NCBI GenBank assembly: GCA_036005125.1
Contig: DASYQV010000331.1
Coordinates: 1 to 7,001 of the forward strand
Source of the DNA: DASYQV01 sp036005125
GTDB taxonomy: Bacteria; Acidobacteriota; Vicinamibacteria; Vicinamibacterales; UBA2999
Reading direction: 5' to 3'
DNA: 7,001 nt
Position 1 is the stretch's first letter. The number at the start of each line of letters is the position of its first letter. The position numbers were made by a program, and so were the translations under genes. The notes beneath the pieces were generated by a model. That model was not told the DNA's origin. It saw nothing but the letters and a program-made list of their open reading frames with translations, and ran no database searches. Below are positions 1-4,205 of this stretch, in pieces.

Positions 1-141
1 AAGGGATGGGGGAATCGCTCGATCGACGACATGTTCCATTTCACGCCGAGGGTCACGTGGCTCACTGAGGAGCAGTTCAAGGAAAAGGTCGCCGAACGCG
101 CGAAGAAGCGGGTCACCAGCACCGCCGCGCAGCCCCAGTAA
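1..141 (+). CDS. C-terminal fragment of a copper type II ascorbate-dependent monooxygenase-like protein (5' end outside window)
   Basis: The open frame runs from the first base to a TAA at 139-141 and gives the last 46 residues of a larger protein. It starts KGWGNRSIDDM and ends in a Lys/Glu/Ala-rich tail. The GWGxRSIDDM block aligns directly with GWGQRSIDDM near the end of the protein at 5826-7001, and both end in charged, Gln-rich tails, so the two are paralogues. In peptidylglycine monooxygenase-type enzymes (PHM fold) a Met in a DEM-like motif close to the C-terminus is a ligand of the catalytic copper. The Met at residue 11 here (bases 31-33) sits in the equivalent DDM motif. By family these are expected to be secreted or periplasmic, with copper centres and often an N-terminal cytochrome c-like part, none of which is visible here. 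Function is inferred by similarity to the other copy; substrate unknown. Confidence 0.72.
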   Translation, partial: KGWGNRSIDDMFHFTPRVTWLTEEQFKEKVAERAKKRVTSTAAQPQ

Positions 142-147
142 CTGAGT

Positions 148-160
148 TGGCCGCAGGCCA
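148..160. other. Small hairpin just after the monooxygenase stop
   Basis: TGGCC-GCA-GGCCA forms a 5-bp stem with a 3-nt loop, beginning 6 nt after the TAA at 139-141. No T-run follows, so it is at best a weak transcript-end hairpin. Confidence 0.25.
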
Positions 161-168
161 CGATGGAC

Positions 169-192
169 GTACGTAGGCCGCATCGTTAGATG
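169..192 (+). repeat. Dispersed repeat with GTACGTAGGCCGCATC core, copy 1
   Basis: The first 16 bases, GTACGTAGGCCGCATC (169-184), are followed by GTTAGATG (185-192). The reverse complement of 5664-5687 is the same over 23 of 24 positions, differing only at the first base of the second part (G here, T there). This copy starts 27 nt after the stop of the monooxygenase fragment. Here the right arm of the hairpin seen in the other copy is missing: after GATG comes a purine-only run (192-211). The copy therefore looks truncated or broken by later insertion of the element at 226-482. Chance matching of this length over 7 kb is very unlikely. Confidence 0.7.
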
Positions 193-273
193 AAAGAAAA
201 AAGAGAGAGAACGACGGAACATCGTGATTCAACTGATTCTCCCGTCACGGGTACACGCGGAGAACGCGGAGAC

Positions 274-315
274 GCGGGGTCCCCACCGCGCACGCTTGCG
301 CGGTGGGGTGCAGAT
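274..315. repeat. 42-bp hairpin repeat unit, single copy
   Basis: This 42-bp sequence, starting GCGGGGTCCCC and ending GGTGCAGAT, is identical base for base to the two tandem units at 3889-3930 and 3931-3972. It contains a perfect 12-bp stem, CCCCACCGCGCA (281-292) and TGCGCGGTGGGG (297-308), around the loop CGCT (293-296). A second small palindrome, GGGGTCCCC (276-284), overlaps the left arm and would compete with the main stem. No T-run follows, so it does not look like a simple intrinsic terminator. Confidence 0.8.
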
Positions 316-324
316 GCCGAGGAT

Positions 325-392
325 GCCGTTCGACTGGCCGCCGAAGGCGCCTGCGCGGCCGGCCTGCTCTGCAGGCCGACCAGTCGAACGGC
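325..392. repeat. Long inverted repeat inside element A
   Basis: GCCGTTCGACTGG (325-337) and CCAGTCGAACGGC (380-392) are perfect 13-bp inverted repeats. Between them a second hairpin, CGGCCTGC (360-367) and GCAGGCCG (371-378) with the loop TCT, gives a branched or stacked structure. The left arm, extended by one base, recurs at 3983-3996 in element B, where the hairpin is shorter. It is structural rather than coding. Confidence 0.7.
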
Positions 393-418
393 GCTGAACA
401 ACGTCGAATCACCCGATT

Positions 419-452
419 CCTCTGCGGTCTCCGCGCCTCTGCGGTCTCTGCG
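419..452. repeat. Two tandem 17-bp repeats at the right side of element A
   Basis: CCTCTGCGGTCTCCGCG (419-435) is followed directly by CCTCTGCGGTCTCTGCG (436-452), matching at 16 of 17 positions. On the minus strand these read as GCAGAG-type runs, matching in style the CGCAGAGAACGC stretch at 3871-3882 in element B and the ACGCGGAGA pair at 255-272. Confidence 0.7.
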
Positions 453-543
453 TGAGCCGCGACAGTTGAATCAGAGGAATCTCAAGCACTGGCGAATTTC
501 AGCACCCTGTTAGATGGGTCCCCGCGAATGGCAAGCAGTCAAA

Positions 544-550
544 AGGGGAG
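544..550 (+). promoter_or_regulatory. Ribosome binding site deciding the 555 start
   Basis: AGGGGAG lies 4 nt before the ATG at 555 and is the only clear purine-rich Shine-Dalgarno sequence in front of this reading frame. The earlier in-frame ATG at 528 has only a C-rich stretch before it. This favours 555 as the real start. Confidence 0.6.
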
Positions 551-554
551 AACG

Positions 555-1445
555 ATGCGTACCTGGTTCCGGACGTATCGCGGGTTCAAGATTGTTGCGC
601 TCGCAGCGACACTCATTGCCGCGGTTGCCCTGCGCCAGAGCAGCGCGCAGGAGCAGTATACGCACGGCCAGACCGTGGTGCCCGCGTACGAGGGATTCGT
701 AGAGAATCCCGACGGGACGTTGGATCTGGTCTTTGGTTACCTCAATCGGAACTACGAAGAGGTTCTGGACATTCCGATCGGGCCCGCCAATAGCATCGAA
801 CCGGGCGGACCCGACCAGGGCCAGCCGACCCATTTCCTCACGAGACGACAACGACACCAGTTTCACATCAAGGTGCCGAAGGATTTCGGCAACAAGGAAG
901 TCGTCTGGACGCTCACGTCTCGCGGGAAGACCGAGAAGGCCTATGGCACGCTGAAGCCCGAGTACATCCTCGACAATCGCGTCATGATGATGAACAACTC
1001 GAGCTTCGGCCAGCGCGGCAATGAGGGCGACAATCTGCCTCCCGTCGTAAGGGTGGAGGGCGAGACCCGGCGGACCGTCAAGGTGGGAGAGCCCATCACG
1101 TTGACCGCCATCGTCACCGACGATGGCCTGCCGGCGCCTCCTGGCGCTCTCGACCGGCGTCCAGCCGCTGGCGGTGCCGAAGGGGTGGGGAACAGTTCCA
1201 ACAGGAGGCAATACGGACTGAGGGCAGCGTGGTACGTGTACAGGCGCGCAGGAAGCGTCACGTTCGAGCCCGAACAGCTGATCAGGCCCTACCCACCTGG
1301 ACGCATCCCGCCGCCGCTTCCGAAAGACGGGCGGGTTTCTGTCAAGGCGACCTTTGGCGCGCCGGGAACGTACGTCGTCCGCGTCATGGGCGATGACATG
1401 GGTCTCCACACGACTCAGGACGTGACCATCACCGCCGTTCCCTGA
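555..1445 (+). CDS. Conserved secreted protein with probable Ig-like C-terminal domain, function unknown
   Basis: The product is 296 residues from the ATG at 555; an in-frame ATG at 528 would add 9 residues before the signal peptide and lacks a ribosome site. Residues 1-31 form a classical signal peptide: basic start (RTWFRTYRGFK), hydrophobic core 13-26, cleavage probably after the Ala at 31. Residues 45-135 contain a block GFVENPDGTLDLVFGYLNRN and GQPTHF, followed by a beta-rich stretch. Residues 162-296 start PPVVRVEGE and KVGEPITLTAIVTDDG and end GTYVVRVMGDD...TTQDVTITAVP, the pattern of an Ig or PKD-like beta sandwich. Similar secreted hypothetical proteins are known from Acidobacteriota and Proteobacteria (family memory, not searched). 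It follows the copper monooxygenase-like gene on the same strand after a 413-bp repeat-filled gap, so a shared extracytoplasmic role is possible but co-transcription is doubtful. Catalytic motifs are not visible. It could be a binding or accessory protein. Confidence 0.78.
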   Translation: MRTWFRTYRGFKIVALAATLIAAVALRQSSAQEQYTHGQTVVPAYEGFVENPDGTLDLVFGYLNRNYEEVLDIPIGPANSIEPGGPDQGQPTHFLTRRQRHQFHIKVPKDFGNKEVVWTLTSRGKTEKAYGTLKPEYILDNRVMMMNNSSFGQRGNEGDNLPPVVRVEGETRRTVKVGEPITLTAIVTDDGLPAPPGALDRRPAAGGAEGVGNSSNRRQYGLRAAWYVYRRAGSVTFEPEQLIRPYPPGRIPPPLPKDGRVSVKATFGAPGTYVVRVMGDDMGLHTTQDVTITAVP

Positions 1446-1461
1446 CGGCGTCTTGACGCCG
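1446..1461. terminator. Hairpin filling the gap between two convergent genes, possible bidirectional terminator
   Basis: CGGCGT-CTTG-ACGCCG is a perfect 6-bp GC-rich stem with a 4-nt loop. It begins directly after the TGA of the secreted-protein gene and ends one base before the TAA (TTA on the + strand) of the zinc-ribbon gene. It is the whole spacer. T-runs are absent on both sides, so efficiency as an intrinsic terminator is uncertain. Confidence 0.5.
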
Positions 1462-1462
1462 A

Positions 1463-2158
1463 TTACTCGCCGCCGGCTCCCCTGAACTGGTCGTCCTCGT
1501 CCGCGAAGAGAACGTTGAAGCTCGTAAGCGATCCATAGCAGCCGGTCACGTACGACTGCAGCTTCACCTTCATATCGTCGGGCAGATCCGACGCGTTCAC
1601 CTGCTGCTCCAGGGTCCGCAGCCGGTTGCGCAACATCACGACCTTGTGAAAGAAGGTCTCAATGGGCCAGCTCTTCTCCTGAAGCCCCGGCGTACCTGGC
1701 CGGAGCACGATCGTGCCGCCGCGCCATTTCTCGGCCGGCGCCACCGACGTGAGGCCGCTTTCCTCGCGGATGATGCGGCGTAACAGCAATTCGAGATCGG
1801 CTGACGGGTCGTGCTGAACCGACATGGCGGGGGCAATCCTTTCGCGATCGCTGACGAGGGCAAACGCCGCGCGCTCCGGCTGCGCACGGACGGTCTGGCG
1901 GCGGCCCGCCGACGCTTCCTGCGACGGCGGGCGCGCGACGACGGCAGGTGACGCGGGCCCTGGCGGCGCGTTCGACGCCGCGGGCTCGATCCTCGGGCCG
2001 CCGCGGTAGTTGTGTTCGCTGCCGCAGTAGTCGCAGACGACACGGATCGGTCTGGCCTCGCTGTCGACGACCATCACGGTGTGCGTCCGATCGGTCTTGC
2101 AGGCGCGGCAGAAATCTTCGAGCGAGTCGCCGGCCCGGTACGCGCGAGTTGGTGACAT
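1463..2158 (-). CDS. Zinc-ribbon protein with disordered linker and helical C-terminus, function unknown
   Basis: The product is 231 residues. Residues 17-20 (CRAC) and 42-45 (CDYC) are two CxxC knuckles 21 residues apart, a classic zinc-ribbon treble; the stretch between them, HTVMVVDSEARPIRVV, is two beta strands. Residues 55-100 are rich in Ala, Pro, Ser and Arg and look disordered. Residues 120-231 are a separate, conserved-looking region: helix DLELLLRRIIREE, a short TIVLRPGTPG strand, helix FFHKVVMLRNRLRTLEQQVNAS (coiled-coil-like), then DDMKVKLQSYVTGCYGSLTSFNVLF near the end. No signal peptide or membrane segment, so cytoplasmic. I do not recognise the C-terminal part. Zinc ribbons of this type bind nucleic acids or proteins; which applies is unknown. 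The gene is divergent from the SLOG-like gene with 20 nt between starts and lacks a Shine-Dalgarno sequence, so the transcript may be leaderless. Confidence 0.72.
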   Translation of the reverse strand: MSPTRAYRAGDSLEDFCRACKTDRTHTVMVVDSEARPIRVVCDYCGSEHNYRGGPRIEPAASNAPPGPASPAVVARPPSQEASAGRRQTVRAQPERAAFALVSDRERIAPAMSVQHDPSADLELLLRRIIREESGLTSVAPAEKWRGGTIVLRPGTPGLQEKSWPIETFFHKVVMLRNRLRTLEQQVNASDLPDDMKVKLQSYVTGCYGSLTSFNVLFADEDDQFRGAGGE

Positions 2159-2163
2159 GGCGA

Positions 2164-2172
2164 TGTTATGAT
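2164..2172 (+). promoter_or_regulatory. Extended -10 promoter for the SLOG-like gene, probably leaderless
   Basis: TG-T-TATGAT matches the extended -10 consensus (TGnTATAAT) at all but one hexamer base. Six bases separate the hexamer from the ATG at 2179, so transcription would begin at or next to the A of the start codon. No -35 box is seen at the usual distance, which is normal for extended -10 promoters. There is no Shine-Dalgarno sequence in the gap. Confidence 0.45.
2165..2170 (-). promoter_or_regulatory. -10-like box for the zinc-ribbon gene, overlapping the opposite promoter
   Basis: On the minus strand these bases read CATAAC, matching TATAAT at 4 of 6 positions including the key second A. 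It lies 6 nt before the ATG at 2158, the same geometry as the promoter on the other strand, whose hexamer it overlaps by four bases. Weak match; support comes mainly from the symmetry. Confidence 0.3.
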
Positions 2173-2178
2173 CCCACG

Positions 2179-2736
2179 ATGCAGCCGTCCGAGAGCATCC
2201 TCTTCAGTGGAGGCGCAGCCGGAGCCGAAGCGGAGTTCGGCGCCTGCGCGGAACGTCATGGGGTGGAGGAGGTGAACTTCACGTTCGAGGGGCACAGAAT
2301 CGTGCGTCACCGCGGCGTCCGCGTGCTGAATCACGAGGAGCTCCTGAACGGGGACGTGAGCCTGGAATACGTGTCGCGCCTCATGCACCGCCGCTACACC
2401 GAGGGCCCCACGATCAGAAAGGTACTGCAGACGCTGTGGTATCAGGTGAACAACGGTCAGGAGATTTATGTGATCGGCACGATCCTGGACGACGGAACCG
2501 TCCGTGGCGGCACGGGCTGGGGCGCCGAATTCGCAAAGTTGTGCAACAAGCCTCTGCACGTCTTCGATCAGGATCAGGACGGCTGGTTCCGGTGGACCGG
2601 CAGTGAGTGGACGCGCTGCACGACGACAGAGTGCCCGGCAATCACGCATCCCCACTTCACGGGGACGGGGACGAGAAACATCCGCGAGAACGCGAAGCGG
2701 GCGATCGAGGATCTGTTCACGCGATCGTTCGATTAG
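2179..2736 (+). CDS. SLOG/Rossmann-like predicted nucleotide-binding protein
   Basis: The product is 185 residues from the ATG at 2179. Longer in-frame starts lie inside the divergent neighbour and are rejected. Near the N-terminus, SGGAAGAEAEFGACAERHG (10-28) is a glycine-rich loop after a short strand, like the SGGAxGAD motif of SLOG proteins (YspA/DprA-type Rossmann folds). IYVIGTI (96-102) is a core strand, RGGTGWGAEFAKLCNKPLHVFDQ (109-131) is the second GG-turn-helix-strand unit, and HPHFTGTGTRNI (157-168) precedes a final helix. I recall short phage and bacterial proteins with the same FEGH, GGTGWG and GxGTR order. SLOG proteins bind nucleotides or their derivatives, and some act as sensors or hydrolases in conflict systems. 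The loop has GAE where GAD is usual. Cytoplasmic, no signal peptide. Its divergent partner is the zinc-ribbon gene; its end overlaps the convergent hydrolase stop by 4 bp. Precise function unknown. Confidence 0.7.
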   Translation: MQPSESILFSGGAAGAEAEFGACAERHGVEEVNFTFEGHRIVRHRGVRVLNHEELLNGDVSLEYVSRLMHRRYTEGPTIRKVLQTLWYQVNNGQEIYVIGTILDDGTVRGGTGWGAEFAKLCNKPLHVFDQDQDGWFRWTGSEWTRCTTTECPAITHPHFTGTGTRNIRENAKRAIEDLFTRSFD

Positions 2737-3779
2737 CGTGACGCCTGAACGCCGCCTGCAATCGGCTCGACGATGAACCGCTCGACGAAATCGATGATCG
2801 TGTGGCGATGCTGGCGGGGCAGGTCGCTGACGGCTGGAGACGATGTGGTGACGATGACGAGATCGAGGTCGGGCACGACGAAGGCGTACTGCCCGCCGTA
2901 GCCCCAGGCGAAACACGCGCTGTATCCTGCCAGCTCGCGCACCCACCAGCCGTAGCCGTAGAGCTGATCGCTCCACCGCGACTCGGTCCGCGCGACGAAC
3001 GAGGCATCCACCCACTCTGCGGGTACGATCTGCCGGCCGTTGGCGCGGCCGCGATTCAGATACAGCTCGCCAAACGACAGCAGCTGCCGCGGCGTCAACA
3101 GCATGTCGTTGCCCCCGAAATAGATGCCCTGCGGATCCTGCGGCCAGCGGGCCAACGTGAACCCCATTGGCCCGCCGAGCACGTCCTGTGCGAACTGCCA
3201 CGTGCTCGTCCGGCTGACCTTTGTGAGGATGGCCGAGAGCACGTGCGTGTTGCCGGTGCTGTAGTCCATGTGCGTGCCGGGCGCGTTGATAAGTTGCCGG
3301 TTGAGCACGTAGCGCACCCAGTTCGGACTCTGAACCCACGCACCGTAGTTGACGTTGCTGGTGGGCGCGAGCCCGGACCGCATGGTCAGCAGATCCTCGA
3401 TCGTGATCTGCCGCTTCGACGCCTCCAGATCCGGGAAGAACGACGCAATCGGTTGCCTGACGCCGGCGATCAGACCGCGGCCGATCGCGATCCCCACGAG
3501 CGCCGAGATCACGCTTTTCGAGGCGGACTTGACGTTGGCCGGTTGGCTGGCGCGCGCGCCGTTGAAGTACCGCTCGAGAATCAGGTCGCCGTGCCAGCTC
3601 ACGAGAAGGCTGTGCAGGCGCGGGAGGTCACCGGCCGCCCGGGCCGCAGCGTCGAGGCTGACGGCCGGAGGCGTGTCGACGCGTTGTCCGTCCGCAGCAC
3701 GGGCGCCGACGATCGTCGCCAACGCCACGACCAGCATGGTCGACCACCACCATCGCGCGACGGCGACCCGCTTCGACAT
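2733..3779 (-). CDS. Secreted serine hydrolase, beta-lactamase class C / NylB-like family
   Basis: The product is 348 residues from the ATG at 3777-3779. Residues 1-28 are a signal peptide (SKR start, hydrophobic STMLVVALATIV, Ala-rich cleavage site ARA near 28), so the enzyme works outside the cytoplasm. The catalytic motifs of the PF00144 family are present in order: SxxK at S85-A-S-K88 (nucleophile and general base), YST at 173-175 within HMDYSTGNTHVL (catalytic Tyr), and WGYGGQY at 292-298 in the place of the KTG/HxG motif. These match serine beta-lactamase-like esterases, D-alanyl peptidases and 6-aminohexanoate-dimer hydrolases; the YSxGN form and GYGGQ box resemble the last group. The substrate cannot be told. 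An upstream in-frame ATG at 3950 would put repeat DNA of element B into the protein and is rejected. Complete, single gene; convergent with the SLOG-like gene and divergent from the P450. Confidence 0.88.
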   Translation of the reverse strand: MSKRVAVARWWWSTMLVVALATIVGARAADGQRVDTPPAVSLDAAARAAGDLPRLHSLLVSWHGDLILERYFNGARASQPANVKSASKSVISALVGIAIGRGLIAGVRQPIASFFPDLEASKRQITIEDLLTMRSGLAPTSNVNYGAWVQSPNWVRYVLNRQLINAPGTHMDYSTGNTHVLSAILTKVSRTSTWQFAQDVLGGPMGFTLARWPQDPQGIYFGGNDMLLTPRQLLSFGELYLNRGRANGRQIVPAEWVDASFVARTESRWSDQLYGYGWWVRELAGYSACFAWGYGGQYAFVVPDLDLVIVTTSSPAVSDLPRQHRHTIIDFVERFIVEPIAGGVQASR

Positions 3780-3786
3780 GCCGCGG

Positions 3787-3792
3787 ATTGTA
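3787..3792 (-). promoter_or_regulatory. -10-like box for the serine hydrolase, possibly leaderless
   Basis: On the minus strand these bases read TACAAT (5 of 6 to TATAAT) with 7 nt to the ATG at 3779. No Shine-Dalgarno sequence is visible in between and no good -35 box is seen. The position suggests a start of transcription at the start codon. Confidence 0.35.
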
Positions 3793-3888
3793 CTCGACCG
3801 GCGGGCGCACGCTATGTTGCCGTGGGGACGGTCCGTCGCTGATTCAACTGATTCAACTGTCACGGTTAAACGCAGAGAACGCGCAGAT

Positions 3889-3972
3889 GCGGGGTCCCCA
3901 CCGCGCACGCTTGCGCGGTGGGGTGCAGATGCGGGGTCCCCACCGCGCACGCTTGCGCGGTGGGGTGCAGAT
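3889..3972. repeat. Two tandem copies of the 42-bp hairpin unit
   Basis: Units at 3889-3930 and 3931-3972 are identical to each other and to 274-315. Each has the perfect 12-bp stem (3896-3907 with 3912-3923; 3938-3949 with 3954-3965) and the loop CGCT. In tandem the right arm of the first unit can also pair with the left arm of the second, giving an alternative central hairpin. Only two units are present, with no spacers, so this is not a CRISPR array. Confidence 0.8.
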
Positions 3973-3982
3973 GCGGAGAATC

Positions 3983-4015
3983 GCCGTTCGACTGGCGCCC
4001 GAGGCGCCGAACGGC
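3983..4015. repeat. Hairpin in element B
   Basis: GCCGTTC (3983-3989) pairs with GAACGGC (4009-4015), enclosing GGCGCC (3994-3999) and GGCGCC (4003-4008) around CGA, with GACT bulged on the left. The left side GCCGTTCGACTGGC is the same as 325-338 in element A, so this is a shortened relative of that longer inverted repeat. Confidence 0.6.
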
Positions 4016-4016
4016 T

Positions 4017-4041
4017 CTCGGCGAGCTCGGCGAGCTCGGCG
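4017..4041. repeat. 9-bp tandem repeat CTCGGCGAG, 2.8 copies
   Basis: CTCGGCGAG occurs at 4017-4025 and 4026-4034 and is followed by CTCGGCG at 4035-4041 without any change. It sits at the right side of element B and has no counterpart in element A. Confidence 0.7.
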
Positions 4042-4205
4042 TTTGAAATCGTCCTCGGCGACCTCTGCTCCTTTCGAGTTCAGGGAGGTTCCTGATCTCC
4101 CGATCTCCTTGCGAATCCCGATGACCGACGCGGACGGTCGGCCCATTGACTTGCGTCGATCGGGGGGCGTAGCCTTGCCTCAAGTCGATCACCCATTTCA
4201 ATTCG

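Larger units (their letters stand above)
226..482. repeat. Composite palindromic intergenic element A, MITE-like, non-coding
   Basis: The element is bounded by a perfect 10-bp inverted repeat, GATTCAACTG at 226-235 and CAGTTGAATC at 463-472. Inside, in order: two copies of ACGCGGAGA (255-263, 264-272), a 42-bp hairpin unit (274-315), a long inverted repeat (325-392), and two 17-bp direct repeats (419-452). The left end resembles the start of element B at 3841, and the right end read on the minus strand gives the same GATTCAACTG...CGCAGAGA order, so the whole is an imperfect giant palindrome. It fills most of the 413-bp gap between 141 and 555. There is no transposase and no credible reading frame. 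It resembles the small non-autonomous or REP-like repeats of intergenic DNA. The outer limits are approximate, and the element class is an inference. Confidence 0.55.
3841..4041. repeat. Intergenic repeat element B, related to element A
   Basis: The element starts with GATTCAACT twice in tandem (3841-3849, 3850-3858), then a CACGG and CGCAGAGAACGC stretch, two 42-bp hairpin units (3889-3972), a hairpin (3983-4015) and a 9-bp tandem repeat (4017-4041). The order matches the left two thirds of element A, but the right inverted terminus (CAGTTGAATC) is not found, so this copy is degenerate or incomplete on the right. It occupies about half of the 426-bp spacer between the divergent hydrolase and P450 genes. 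I see no gene in 3780-4205. The rest (4042-4205) holds only a short direct repeat, GTCGATC (4155-4161 and 4184-4190), and no clear promoter. Confidence 0.55.

Noticed and set aside
192..211. Run of 20 purines
   Set aside because: It may mark the join between two repeats, but a single short purine run has no specific meaning here.
190..513. Plus-strand frame of 107 codons in the first spacer
   Set aside because: It consists of the repeat element with its hairpins; the related element B reads differently and there is no ribosome site or domain.
510..1409. Long minus-strand open frame of 299 codons
   Set aside because: It lies opposite the secreted-protein gene, which has a signal peptide, ribosome site and domain-like sequence; the minus translation is Arg/His/Pro-rich with no domain, as expected for an antisense frame in GC-rich DNA.
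1948..2178. N-terminal extension of the SLOG-like protein
   Set aside because: It is antisense to the zinc-ribbon gene and Arg-rich; the SGG loop sits at the expected distance from the Met at 2179.
2074..3339. Minus-strand open frame of 421 codons
   Set aside because: It crosses from the hydrolase region through the SLOG-like gene into the zinc-ribbon gene in a different frame and has low-complexity Arg-rich sequence. All three overlapped genes have recognisable motifs.
2802..3842. Plus-strand open frame of 346 codons
   Set aside because: It is antisense to the serine hydrolase, whose SxxK, Tyr and GYGGQ motifs and signal peptide are intact.
3780..3950. N-terminal extension of the serine hydrolase to an ATG at 3950
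   Set aside because: The extension would encode the 42-bp repeat units and bury the signal peptide inside the protein.
3889..3972. CRISPR array
   Set aside because: The two 42-bp units are directly adjacent with no spacers, each is a full hairpin, and no cas gene is present.
4146..4175. TTGACT / TAGCCT as a promoter for the P450
   Set aside because: The -35 box is good, but the -10 hexamer matches only 3 of 6 bases, so I do not call it.
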